Part shown: piece by piece, positions 39,033 to 48,142 of the stretch
Numbering within the stretch: the first letter of the stretch is position 1
Layout: each line of letters opens with the position of its first letter
Assembly (NCBI RefSeq): GCF_013141765.1
Contig: NZ_WHOD01000027.1
Location: 1 to 64,000 of the forward strand
Direction: 5' to 3'
Length of the DNA: 64,000 nucleotides
From: Paenibacillus foliorum
GTDB lineage: Bacteria > Bacillota > Bacilli > Paenibacillales > NBRC-103111
Position numbers and translations under genes: made by a program
Notes under the pieces: generated by a model
The model's database searches: none
Told to the model about the DNA's origin: nothing
Seen by the model: only the letters and a program-made list of their open reading frames with translations

Positions 39033-41177
39033 TTGCTTAATATCATTTTATTATATATTATTATGATGCTTTTTTTTTCAATTTGTGGTCTTATTTTAAT
39101 AACCCTTCTGAAATTAGAACACAAGCAATATTATTTAATTAGTCCAATAATTGGATTGGCTGCTTTAATCATTTATTCCCAAAATATAGGTTTGATATTG
39201 TCTGGAAAATACTTATCAACAATACTATTCATAGTTATATTACTATCTTTGATTTATTATAATAAAAAAATTTTTTCCAATTTTAAGATTTTTTTATCCG
39301 AAAATAAATTAGTAATATTATTATTTTCTTTATCAAGCTTCATTTCATTATTACCGCAATTTATTGTAGGAAGACTGACTTCCTTTAATTCATTTAATAA
39401 TGATCTCATTGTGTATTTACTAAATCCTGAGTGGCTAAATAGTAATAAGTATTTATCTGAACCTCCAAAAATACCTGGATATCCTTTGATTGATTATTCT
39501 ACAATTCTTATAAAAAATGCTTTAGAAAGAGTTGGACTAGATTATATAACACTAAACATAAGTAATTTAACAGGGCTTGAGACGTATCAAATATTTGGGA
39601 CTCTCGCATGCTTATTGTTTTCATTACTTGGAGTAATTCTATATGAACTTTGTAAAAATTATTTGAAACTATCAAAAAATATAGCACTTATATCTTTAAT
39701 ATTATCTTCAACATCTCCGTTAATGATGAATGTTATGTTTTCACAGTTTATTCCCCAAATATGTGGGATTGTTCTCATGCTACTGACAATTTGTTTTTTT
39801 ATAAAAGTACTATATGAAAAAAATATTCCCAACATAGTGTTGCTTTCTATCGCCGGAGCATCTGCTGTTGGAGTGTATGCTGAAATAATAATCTATTTAT
39901 TTATATTTTGTTTGTGTTATTTAATAGCTAATTATAAAGATTTTCTTCATAATTTTATTAAGAACATAATTTTCATTTTGATAATCACCTTTATTACTGT
40001 TTTATTTAATGTCCCTGGATTTATAATTATGTTTCATAAGCAGTTAATGCTTATGAAATTATCTGGAACAGATGCTGGAAATATAACTTTCTTTATACCA
40101 ACTAATAATTACATTGCTTTAATATTAGGGTATTTACCTTTTCCAATTACGCAATCATTTACTGTAATGAAGTATTTAGTGATATTAAGTTTAATATTTA
40201 TTGCTTATGGTTTTATAAAATCAAAGATTTTTAATAAGTTATTTTATTGTTATATGATTTCATTCGGATTTCTAATCTTTATATACTTTAGGTACTATAA
40301 AATGTTCCCTTATGGAACGTACAAACACATTATTTTTATGGAAAGTATTTTTATCATCATAATATCTATTTCTATATCATTCTATATAAATAATTTTAAA
40401 AAAGTGATGCTCGTACTTTTAAGTATATTCATAATTGTTAATCTAATTAATATTTATAAAATACAGAATCGTGTTCTAACAAATGAATTACTAATAAATA
40501 AAGATTTTATAGAATTAAAAGAAATTAAAAATATAGTTCCCAAAGACATACCAATCACAATAAATTTAGCTCCTTTTGGTGAAACACATTTAGCCTCATA
40601 TTTTTTGAGAGATAGAAAGATATTGTTAAATAACGTAAGTTATTTTAGTTATTATGGATTGAATGATTTAACATTCAAACAACAAACCCCGATGTATATT
40701 CTTACTTCATTTGAAAAACAAGAAGATATATATAGAAGTGAAAAAGAAAAGATTATATGGCAAAATGATAGATTCAAATTGTTATATACCGATAATTTTT
40801 TAGGGGTATCATTCGAAAAAGGATTTTATAACGTAGAGAAAAGCGATCAATCTTCATGGAGATGGATGAATAATGAAGGATATATAAAAATAAAAAGCTC
40901 GCAAAATAAGGAAGTTGATTTAAGTTTTGATATCAATAATGTTGTACCATCTTCAATAACAGAATACAAAACTGGAAAAGTATTTGTGAATGATGAATAT
41001 ATCGGTGATTTTAAAGCGTTTAAAAATAAAAACAATAAAATAAAATTTGAAAAAATTAAACTAATTTCTGAAAAAGAAAATGTAGTTAGAATAGAAATAG
41101 TAGAAGGGGCTGATACTGTACCTTCAGATTCTAGACCTTTATCAATATTAACAACCAATTTTCAAATAAATTATTAA
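39033..41177 (+). CDS. Large polytopic membrane protein, probable GT-C-type glycosyltransferase
   Basis: 714 aa from a TTG start with AGAGGAG 8 nt upstream. About 12-13 membrane helices occupy residues 1-490. An external-side loop near residues 120-190 contains Asp-rich segments (NNDLIVYLLNPEW, GYPLIDYSTILIK), and the last ~220 residues form a soluble, probably extracellular domain. The layout is that of GT-C enzymes that take sugar from polyprenyl phosphate outside the membrane. The following GalU-GtrB-GtrA genes would supply such a donor. No family signature is decisive, and a polymerase or scaffold role is possible. Extremely AT-rich. Confidence 0.65.
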   Translation: MLNIILLYIIMMLFFSICGLILITLLKLEHKQYYLISPIIGLAALIIYSQNIGLILSGKYLSTILFIVILLSLIYYNKKIFSNFKIFLSENKLVILLFSLSSFISLLPQFIVGRLTSFNSFNNDLIVYLLNPEWLNSNKYLSEPPKIPGYPLIDYSTILIKNALERVGLDYITLNISNLTGLETYQIFGTLACLLFSLLGVILYELCKNYLKLSKNIALISLILSSTSPLMMNVMFSQFIPQICGIVLMLLTICFFIKVLYEKNIPNIVLLSIAGASAVGVYAEIIIYLFIFCLCYLIANYKDFLHNFIKNIIFILIITFITVLFNVPGFIIMFHKQLMLMKLSGTDAGNITFFIPTNNYIALILGYLPFPITQSFTVMKYLVILSLIFIAYGFIKSKIFNKLFYCYMISFGFLIFIYFRYYKMFPYGTYKHIIFMESIFIIIISISISFYINNFKKVMLVLLSIFIIVNLINIYKIQNRVLTNELLINKDFIELKEIKNIVPKDIPITINLAPFGETHLASYFLRDRKILLNNVSYFSYYGLNDLTFKQQTPMYILTSFEKQEDIYRSEKEKIIWQNDRFKLLYTDNFLGVSFEKGFYNVEKSDQSSWRWMNNEGYIKIKSSQNKEVDLSFDINNVVPSSITEYKTGKVFVNDEYIGDFKAFKNKNNKIKFEKIKLISEKENVVRIEIVEGADTVPSDSRPLSILTTNFQINY

Positions 41178-41243
41178 ATTCAATTTTTAAGTCCAGTTCC
41201 TCTTTATCTATCTTTATCGAAATAAATATTAGGAGGGTTTCAA

Positions 41244-42128
41244 TTGAAAGTTCGAAAGGCAATTATTCCTGCCGCTGGGTTAGGTACTCGATTTTTACCA
41301 GCTACAAAAGCCATGCCAAAAGAAATGCTACCCATTGTTGATAAACCAACTATTCAATATATTGTTGAAGAAGCAGTTGAATCTGGTATTGAAGATATTA
41401 TTATAGTCACAGGTAAAGGAAAAAGAGCAATAGAAGATCACTTTGATAATTCCTTTGAGTTAGAACAAAACTTATTTCAAAAAGGGAAGTTTGATTTATT
41501 GGATCAAGTACAAAAATCTTCCAAAATGGTAGATATTCACTATATACGCCAAAAAGAACCAAAGGGGCTTGGCCATGCTATTTGGTGCGCAAGAAAGTTT
41601 ATCGGTAATGAACCATTTGCAGTACTCTTAGGGGATGATATTGTTCAGTCAAAACCAATACCCTGTTTAAAACAGCTCATTGAACTATTTGATAAGATAG
41701 GATCCTCTATCATAGGAGTTCAACCTGTGGATGAGAAAGAGGTTTCAAGATATGGGATAGTTGATGGAAAGGAAATAGATCATCGTTTATATAAAGTTAA
41801 TAATTTGATTGAAAAACCAAGTCAGAAAGAGGCACCATCTAATTTGGCGATATTAGGCAGGTACATCTTATCACCTGGTATTTTTTCAATTCTTGAAAAT
41901 CAAGAAATTGGTACAGGAGGAGAGATTCAATTAACGGACGCTATAAATAAATTGAATATATTAGAACCAGTAAATGCATACCATTTTAGTGGGATTCGCT
42001 ATGATGTAGGTGAAAAACTAGGATTTATTAAAACATCTATTGATTTTGCTTTAGAGCGCGAAGATATAAGCAAGGAATTACTTGATTACCTACGCAATGT
42101 GGTAGATTCATACAAAGCTATGCATTAA
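41244..42128 (+). CDS. galU: UTP-glucose-1-phosphate uridylyltransferase
   Basis: 294 aa from TTG with AGGAGGG 5 nt upstream. [29 protein letters not shown] is the classic GalU/GtaB N-terminus, followed by [34 protein letters not shown]-equivalent LIEKPSQ, and [10 protein letters not shown]. Makes UDP-glucose for the polymer. As a second copy beyond the housekeeping gtaB it would be dedicated to this locus; the other copy is outside the window. Lies 20 nt upstream of the GtrB-like gene. Confidence 0.95.
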   Translation: MKVRKAIIPAAGLGTRFLPATKAMPKEMLPIVDKPTIQYIVEEAVESGIEDIIIVTGKGKRAIEDHFDNSFELEQNLFQKGKFDLLDQVQKSSKMVDIHYIRQKEPKGLGHAIWCARKFIGNEPFAVLLGDDIVQSKPIPCLKQLIELFDKIGSSIIGVQPVDEKEVSRYGIVDGKEIDHRLYKVNNLIEKPSQKEAPSNLAILGRYILSPGIFSILENQEIGTGGEIQLTDAINKLNILEPVNAYHFSGIRYDVGEKLGFIKTSIDFALEREDISKELLDYLRNVVDSYKAMH

Positions 42129-42148
42129 TCCTAACTTCGGAGGATGAA

Positions 42149-43138
42149 ATGAAAAAATTAATTTCTATTGTAATTCCATGCTATAACGAGGAAGCTGTCA
42201 TAATTGAAACTTACAAAAGATTAACTTCAGTTATGGCTTGTACAGAAAAACGTTATAATTATGAGTTGATATTTGCCAATGATGGTTCTAAAGATATGAC
42301 GCTTAAATTATTAAAAGAAATTTCCCGAAATGATTCTCATGTTAAGATAATCAATTTCTCGAGAAATTTTGGACATCAGATTGCAGTCACTGCTGGAATT
42401 GATTCGGCTAAAGGAGATGCAGTTGTTCTTATTGATGCTGACTTACAAGACCCTCCTGAGTTAATTTTGGAATTTATTGAACAATGGGAAAATGGTTATG
42501 AGGTTGTTTACGCGGTTAGACGAAAAAGAATAGGTGAAACATGGTTTAAAAAGGTTACTGCGAGTTATTTTTATCGATATCTTCATAAAATTACTGATAT
42601 AAATATTCCAGTGGATACTGGTGATTTTAGATTAATGAGCCGGAAGGTCGTTAATGTGTTAAAACAGATTAAAGAAAGACATCGCTTTATAAGGGGATTG
42701 GTATCGTGGGTTGGGTTTAAACAAATTGGAATACCATATGATAGAGCTGAACGCTTTGCAGGGGAAACAAAATATCCTTTGAAGAAAATGATAAAATTTT
42801 CAATAGATGCTATAACTTCTTTTTCTTACTTCCCACTAAAAATAGCAGGGTTTTTAGGTGTGAGTTCAGCCATATTAGGTGTATTTGGTATTATTATTTC
42901 TCTAATTTTAAAATTTACAACAGATTATGTAATACAAGGTTGGACTTCTCTAATGATAGTTATGCTATTTCTTGGAGGTATGCAACTATTTATATTGGGG
43001 ATTATTGGCGAATATCTAGGAAGAATTTACGATGAAACAAGAAATAGACCCTTGTACATCGTTGATGATGAGGACATTCAATCAAATATGAATGAACCTC
43101 AAGATGACAAAGTCAAACATATATCTGCTCGAATGTAA
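42149..43138 (+). CDS. gtrB: GtrB-like polyprenyl-phosphate glycosyltransferase
   Basis: 329 aa. GT2 domain: SIVIPCYNEEAVI, FANDGSKDMTL, FSRNFGHQIAVTAGID, LIDADLQDPPEL (DXD), VDTGDFRLMSRKV and ERHRFIRGLVSWVGF. Two C-terminal membrane helices (about 230-290) end in GEYLGRIYDETRNRP. The pattern is that of GtrB/Csb-type enzymes that make polyprenyl-phosphate-glucose (or a related sugar) from UDP-glucose. GalU directly upstream and GtrA downstream fit this role. GGAGGATG precedes the ATG. Confidence 0.9.
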   Translation: MKKLISIVIPCYNEEAVIIETYKRLTSVMACTEKRYNYELIFANDGSKDMTLKLLKEISRNDSHVKIINFSRNFGHQIAVTAGIDSAKGDAVVLIDADLQDPPELILEFIEQWENGYEVVYAVRRKRIGETWFKKVTASYFYRYLHKITDINIPVDTGDFRLMSRKVVNVLKQIKERHRFIRGLVSWVGFKQIGIPYDRAERFAGETKYPLKKMIKFSIDAITSFSYFPLKIAGFLGVSSAILGVFGIIISLILKFTTDYVIQGWTSLMIVMLFLGGMQLFILGIIGEYLGRIYDETRNRPLYIVDDEDIQSNMNEPQDDKVKHISARM

Positions 43139-43151
43139 AGGAGCTTATGAG

Positions 43152-43856
43152 ATGTCTAAAAGAACTTTTGATAATTTTGATGAGTTTGCCAAAGATTATC
43201 GACAAATTCATAATGAAAATATAAAAGTTAGTGGTGTAGATAGTGACTTTTTTAGTGAATATAAAATTATTGAGATAAAAAATAATGAACTCAATAATAA
43301 GAAGGTAACAAAAATTTTGGATTTGGGTTGTGGTGATGGGAATGGTACAAGATTCTTTCGCAATCATTTTCCGAAAGCTGAGATATATGGAGTAGATGTA
43401 TCCAAAGACAGTATTGAAGTTGCAAAAAGTAGGAACATAAGAAATAGCAAGTTTGTTAGTTATGATGGGTCTGTTCTGCCCTTTGAAGGAGAAACATTTG
43501 ATATAATTCTCATAGCATGTGTCATGCATCACATTGATATTAATTATCATAAATCGGTAATAAATGAAGCATTAAGGGTTTTAAAGAAAAACAGCAATTT
43601 ATATATTTTCGAACATAATCCTTATAACCCTGTAACGAGAAAAGTTGTGAGTGACTGTGTTTTTGATGAAGATGCTGTTCTTCTAAATCCACAGTATACA
43701 AAAAGATTAGTTAAAAATGTCGGATTTAAAACTGCAAAAACCAAATTCACCATTTTCTTCCCAAGGAAAGGTTTATTTAGAAAAGTAATATTTTTGGAAA
43801 AATACTTAGCAAAAGTCCCTCTGGGGGGACAATACTATGTTGCAGCTACTAAATAG
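43152..43856 (+). CDS. Class I SAM-dependent methyltransferase
   Basis: 234 aa. SAM motif ILDLGCGDGNG (55-65), acidic loop YGVDVSKDSIEVA, LPFEGETFDIILIACVMHHID. Methyltransf_11/25-type small enzyme without targeting signals. Placed between gtrB and gtrA, it may methylate the sugar handled by that pair, or a sugar on the chain. AAAGGAG lies 8 nt before ATG 43152. Its end overlaps gtrA by 20 nt. Confidence 0.85.
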   Translation: MSKRTFDNFDEFAKDYRQIHNENIKVSGVDSDFFSEYKIIEIKNNELNNKKVTKILDLGCGDGNGTRFFRNHFPKAEIYGVDVSKDSIEVAKSRNIRNSKFVSYDGSVLPFEGETFDIILIACVMHHIDINYHKSVINEALRVLKKNSNLYIFEHNPYNPVTRKVVSDCVFDEDAVLLNPQYTKRLVKNVGFKTAKTKFTIFFPRKGLFRKVIFLEKYLAKVPLGGQYYVAATK

Positions 43857-44271
43857 GAAATCTGTTAGATATATCTTTACTGGTATTTCAAATACATTAA
43901 TAGGTTTTTTGGTTATTTACTTTTTTTATAATGTTCTTAATTTAAGTTACTTTTTTTCCACTATTTTGGGATACTTGGTTGGGTTCATTAATGGTTTTTT
44001 GCTTAATAAGCACTATACCTTTAAGAATAATGATCATTACGGAAAAGTCTTGTGGAAATACCTGATAGTTTTTGTCATGGCATATCTGGTTTCATATTAT
44101 AGTGGATTGTGGATCTCAAAATTAGTTGTAAACTATTTTTTTACTAATACAGACCGAGTTATTTTAGAGAACATTGCAGTATTTATTGGAGGACTTATAT
44201 ATATAGTTCTTAGCTATTTTGGGAATTCACTTTTTACTTTTAACAAAAAAATCAATTCAAAGGAGATTTAA
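43837..44271 (+). CDS. gtrA: GtrA-family membrane protein (polyprenyl-linked sugar flippase)
   Basis: 144 aa with four membrane helices. VRYIFTGISNTLIGFLVIYFF, GFINGFLLNKHYTF (family motif with N-K-x-x-TF) and a terminal YFGNSLFTFNKK. GtrA proteins are proposed to flip polyprenyl-phosphate-linked sugars made by GtrB. Together with GtrB and the 714-aa membrane protein it would make a three-part side-branch system. The stop abuts the start of ahcY. Confidence 0.9.
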   Translation: MLQLLNRKSVRYIFTGISNTLIGFLVIYFFYNVLNLSYFFSTILGYLVGFINGFLLNKHYTFKNNDHYGKVLWKYLIVFVMAYLVSYYSGLWISKLVVNYFFTNTDRVILENIAVFIGGLIYIVLSYFGNSLFTFNKKINSKEI

Positions 44272-45534
44272 ATGACATCATCCATAAATAATTCGCTTAT
44301 CCGCGATATCAATCTAGCACCACAAGGCAAACTTAAACTCGACTGGGTTAAAGCACATATGCCCTTACTTAATACTATCGAAGAGCAGTTCAAGAAAGAA
44401 CAACCCTTCAAAGGGCTAAAAGTAACGATTTGCCTTCACTTAGAGGCAAAAACCGGCTATTTAGCGCAAGTTATACAAGCAGGTGGAGCAGAAGTTGCTG
44501 TATGCGGTAGCAACCCGCTTTCTACACAAGATGATGTGGTTGCAGCTCTTGTTGAGAGCGGAATTACTGCATATGCTTGGTATAATGTAACAGATGAAGA
44601 ATACCATATGCATATTAATAAGGCTTTGGATTTCAGACCAAATGCCATTATTGACGATGGCGGTGACCTTGTAAGTATTCTGCACAGCCAACGTCCAGAA
44701 CAAACAAAAGAAATCATTGGTGGTTGCGAAGAAACAACTACAGGTATTATACGCCTAAAAGCTCTGGAAAACGAAGGAAAACTCCAATTTCCGATGATGG
44801 CAGTTAACGATGCTTATTGCAAATATTTGTTCGATAACCGTTATGGTACTGGACAATCCGTTTGGGATGGTATTAATAGAACAACTAACTTAGTTGTCGC
44901 TGGAAAGACGGTTGTTGTAGTTGGTTACGGCTGGTGCGGTAAAGGTGTAGCTATGCGTGCAAAAGGTCTTGGAGCACAAGTTATAGTGACGGAAATCGAT
45001 CCTATTAAGGCGATTGAAGCCTACATGGATGGCTTTACTGTAATGCCGATGATAGAAGCTGTTAAACATGGTGATTTCTACGTTACGGTTACAGGAAACC
45101 GAGATGTTATCGCTGACGAGCATTTTGATGTTATGAAAGACGGCGCTATCATGTGCAATGCGGGTCATTTTGATATCGAAGTGAACAAAAATGATCTTGC
45201 TGCACGCGCTGTAAGCGTCCGTGAAGTTCGCAAGAACATAGATGAGTATGAGATGAAGGACGGTCGTAAGCTGTATCTTTTGGCTGGTGGACGTTTAGTG
45301 AACTTGGCAGCGGGAGACGGCCATCCTGCAGAAGTAATGGATCTGACTTTTGCCCTGCAAGCTCTTTCTTTGAAACATGTCGTGCAAAATAGTAAATCGA
45401 TTGGACCCAAAGTTCAACCTGTCCCAAGTGAGCTAGATCGCTATGTTGCTTATCTAAGACTTGAAACATTAGGATTGAAAATCGATAAGCTAACTCAGAA
45501 GCAAGAACAATATTTGTCCAGTTGGGCTGAATAA
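44272..45534 (+). CDS. ahcY: S-adenosylhomocysteine hydrolase
   Basis: 420 aa, starting directly after gtrA with AAAGGAG about 6 nt upstream. It splits SAH, the inhibitory by-product of methylation, into adenosine and homocysteine with bound NAD. Seen: CLHLEAKTGYLAQVIQAGGA, IGGCEETTTGIIRLKAL, VNDAYCKYLFDNRYGTGQSVWDGINRTTN, NAD site VVVGYGWCGKGVAMRAKGLGA and MCNAGHFDIE. It is the short form without the ~40-residue insert of eukaryotic and many proteobacterial enzymes, and lacks the C-terminal KPxxYRY tail. Most Bacillus use Pfs plus LuxS instead, so its place behind three methyltransferases is notable. It is less AT-rich than the glycan genes. Confidence 0.96.
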   Translation: MTSSINNSLIRDINLAPQGKLKLDWVKAHMPLLNTIEEQFKKEQPFKGLKVTICLHLEAKTGYLAQVIQAGGAEVAVCGSNPLSTQDDVVAALVESGITAYAWYNVTDEEYHMHINKALDFRPNAIIDDGGDLVSILHSQRPEQTKEIIGGCEETTTGIIRLKALENEGKLQFPMMAVNDAYCKYLFDNRYGTGQSVWDGINRTTNLVVAGKTVVVVGYGWCGKGVAMRAKGLGAQVIVTEIDPIKAIEAYMDGFTVMPMIEAVKHGDFYVTVTGNRDVIADEHFDVMKDGAIMCNAGHFDIEVNKNDLAARAVSVREVRKNIDEYEMKDGRKLYLLAGGRLVNLAAGDGHPAEVMDLTFALQALSLKHVVQNSKSIGPKVQPVPSELDRYVAYLRLETLGLKIDKLTQKQEQYLSSWAE

Positions 45535-45557
45535 TAGTATAGGAGGAACAAACTAGT

Positions 45558-46787
45558 ATGAATGAAGATAGACACTTATTTACGTCAGAATCAGTTACTG
45601 AAGGGCATCCAGATAAAATGTGCGATCAAATTTCCGACGCTATTTTAGATGCGATTTTAGCACAGGATCCTAATGCGCGTGTAGCTTGTGAAACAGCAAC
45701 CTCAACGGGGTTACTATTGGTTACAGGCGAAATTACTACAACAGCAAAAGTGGACTACAATAAAGTAGCCAGACAAACTATTAAAGAGATTGGCTATACA
45801 CGTGCTAAGTTTGGTTTTGATTCCGAGACAAGTGCTGTTATAACGGCGATTAACGAACAATCCCCAGATATCGCTATGGGTGTTAACAATGCGCTAGAAG
45901 CCCGTGAAGGACAAATGAGCGAGGATGATATTGACGCGATTGGAGCAGGGGACCAAGGACTTATGTTTGGGTTTGCTTGCAATGAAACACCTGAGCTTAT
46001 GCCGCTTCCTATTGCTCTGTCACATAAATTGGCTCGTCGTTTAGCTGAAATTAGAAAAAATGGCACCTTAACTTACTTGCGCCCTGATGCAAAGACTCAG
46101 GTTACTGTTGAGTACGAGGGGGAGAAGCCGGTTCGAATTGAAACGATTGTTATCTCTACTCAACACAGTCCGGATGTGACTTTGGAACAGATCAAGGAAG
46201 ATATGCATGAGCATGTAATTAAACCTGTTGTACCTCACGAGTTTATTGATGAGAATACAAACTACTTCATTAATCCTACAGGCCGTTTTGTAATCGGTGG
46301 ACCTCAAGGTGATGCAGGTTTAACAGGCAGAAAAATCATCGTTGACACTTATGGTGGATATGCACGTCATGGCGGTGGAGCTTTCTCGGGTAAGGATCCA
46401 ACTAAAGTAGATCGTTCCGCTGCTTATGCCGCACGTTATGTAGCTAAGAATATCGTGGCTGCAGGATTGGCTGATAAATGCGAAGTACAGTTGGCCTACG
46501 CTATAGGTGTAGCTAAGCCTGTTTCGATTGCTGTAAATACTTTTGGTACCGGTACTATCAGTGATAAGTTGATGGTTAAACTTGTAAGAGAGCATTTTGA
46601 TCTAAGACCGGCTGGTATTATTAAAATGCTTGATTTGCGTCGACCGATTTATCGGCAAACTGCGGCTTACGGACATTTCGGACGTAATGATCTGAATGTT
46701 CCTTGGGAGCAAACTGACAAGGCTGATCTGCTAAAAGCTGGAGCTGAGATTTTAGCTGCTTCACAGGAAGCTGCGGTAACGAAATAA
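45558..46787 (+). CDS. metK: S-adenosylmethionine synthetase
   Basis: 409 aa, about 23 nt after ahcY with AGGAGGA upstream. Makes SAM from methionine and ATP. Seen: [47 protein letters not shown] (signature), [31 protein letters not shown], and [19 protein letters not shown]. All catalytic motifs are intact. Together with AhcY it would make the operon self-sufficient for methyl donor. Whether this is the only metK of the genome or a second copy cannot be seen here. Confidence 0.97.
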   Translation: MNEDRHLFTSESVTEGHPDKMCDQISDAILDAILAQDPNARVACETATSTGLLLVTGEITTTAKVDYNKVARQTIKEIGYTRAKFGFDSETSAVITAINEQSPDIAMGVNNALEAREGQMSEDDIDAIGAGDQGLMFGFACNETPELMPLPIALSHKLARRLAEIRKNGTLTYLRPDAKTQVTVEYEGEKPVRIETIVISTQHSPDVTLEQIKEDMHEHVIKPVVPHEFIDENTNYFINPTGRFVIGGPQGDAGLTGRKIIVDTYGGYARHGGGAFSGKDPTKVDRSAAYAARYVAKNIVAAGLADKCEVQLAYAIGVAKPVSIAVNTFGTGTISDKLMVKLVREHFDLRPAGIIKMLDLRRPIYRQTAAYGHFGRNDLNVPWEQTDKADLLKAGAEILAASQEAAVTK

Positions 46788-46846
46788 AAAAGGGGACAGA
46801 TACCTTTTTAGTTTGTTAAGAAAGTCAAGGATATTCAACGAGTAAT

Positions 46847-46892
46847 AAACAAGACCATGTACCTACAAATTGTAGATTACATGGTCTTGTTT
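46847..46892. terminator. Bidirectional terminator between convergent genes
   Basis: A 15-bp stem (46847-46861 with 46878-46892), roughly AAACAAGACCATGTA/TACATGGTCTTGTTT, with an inner CTAC/GTAG pair. T-rich on the plus side and A-rich on the left, so it can end both metK and the leftward gene at 46936. Confidence 0.8.
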
Positions 46893-46935
46893 ACATTCTA
46901 TTTAATCGATGGATGAGGAATTGATATATGACTTT

Positions 46936-48081
46936 TTACGTTACCCAAAATCCGTTAGTAAACATCCCCAACAATAAAAATTTTAGCAACAGCATACTAA
47001 TAAGTGAAATAGTAAACCCCATTTTTTTCATTTTGAGAGCCATTATTATAAACCCTGGAAAGATTACAACCATAAACCGCCCGAATGACTGTAGATCTCC
47101 TCCTGTACCCGATACAATTGATAACAAAAGAGTAACACCAAAGAATGTTTTCAGACCTACGGATATTGTTTTGTTTCTAAACATGAGCACAGCTGCGTAA
47201 ACAAAAGATAGTGTACAAGCAGCATTTACAATCATCATGAAGCAGTAATTCCAATCTGGTTTTCCTAGAATGAAAATTTTATAAGCAACCTTTAACATTA
47301 CATAAAAGATGCTGAGTACTGGAACAACCGCTTCCCTATGCCAGAAGGCTTGCGCCTGAACAAAGGCAAAAGGAGTTCCAAACTTTATGTACAGAAATAT
47401 CATATAAAAAAGTAAACTTAAACCGATAATACTAATGCTAAGAAATCTTACAATAAATTTAGATCGACTGTAAGACTCTTTGTTTTTCCAAAGATAGAAT
47501 AGAGCTGGGAATGCCAATACAACTCCGAGATCGTGTACACCTGTTGCAATAAATCCGCTTATCATAGCCGCGTACCACTTGTTCTTTTGCAAAAAATAGA
47601 AAAAAAGTACAGTCGTTAGAAGTGTCAAGGACTCGGTATACACCGTATGATAAAACAAGGCCGTTGGAAACGCTGCAAGTAGCCATATTGCTTTTTTCGC
47701 TACTGGAATTCCCCATTTTTGTTCAACAAACTTGTATGAAAAAAATATTGCGAAGAAGAAAGCTACATTTGAAATCAACAAACCACTCTGTAAATAGGTG
47801 AGAGAGCTTACTTTACTCATTATTTGTAGTAAAAGAGGATAAATGGGAAAAAATGCTGTGGACTGAATAGTCGTGTAGCCTTCTTTTGCTATGTTCATAT
47901 ACCATTGTCCATCCCACGATCCAAATCCTTCTATCCAATTAGTTTGCGTTATGTTCGTGTTAAATGGGATCCAATGCTTAACTACAAACACTAGTGCAAG
48001 GGACAGTAGGATATGAAGTCCCCCAACCATTAAAGGATACCAGTAAAATTTGTTGCCCTGCTTCTGCTCACTTGATTCCAT
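46936..48081 (-). CDS. PIG-V-like GT-C mannosyltransferase family membrane protein
   Basis: 381 aa with about nine membrane helices. The first external loop contains GSWDGQWYMNIAKEGY and FFPIYPLLLQ, followed by FPTALFYHTVYTESLTLLT, the order of conserved blocks in bacterial PIG-V/GPI-mannosyltransferase-like GT-C proteins, in which an Asp in the first loop is catalytic. It would transfer mannose (or another hexose) from polyprenyl phosphate outside the membrane. Lies 61 nt downstream of a polyprenyl-phosphate-mannose-type synthase gene, which would supply its donor. Confidence 0.8.
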   Translation of the reverse strand: MESSEQKQGNKFYWYPLMVGGLHILLSLALVFVVKHWIPFNTNITQTNWIEGFGSWDGQWYMNIAKEGYTTIQSTAFFPIYPLLLQIMSKVSSLTYLQSGLLISNVAFFFAIFFSYKFVEQKWGIPVAKKAIWLLAAFPTALFYHTVYTESLTLLTTVLFFYFLQKNKWYAAMISGFIATGVHDLGVVLAFPALFYLWKNKESYSRSKFIVRFLSISIIGLSLLFYMIFLYIKFGTPFAFVQAQAFWHREAVVPVLSIFYVMLKVAYKIFILGKPDWNYCFMMIVNAACTLSFVYAAVLMFRNKTISVGLKTFFGVTLLLSIVSGTGGDLQSFGRFMVVIFPGFIIMALKMKKMGFTISLISMLLLKFLLLGMFTNGFWVT

Positions 48082-48142
48082 AAAATTTTAGGACACCTCT
48101 GTTATCTAATATTCTTTTAATTAGTTTTATATTTACTGTTTA

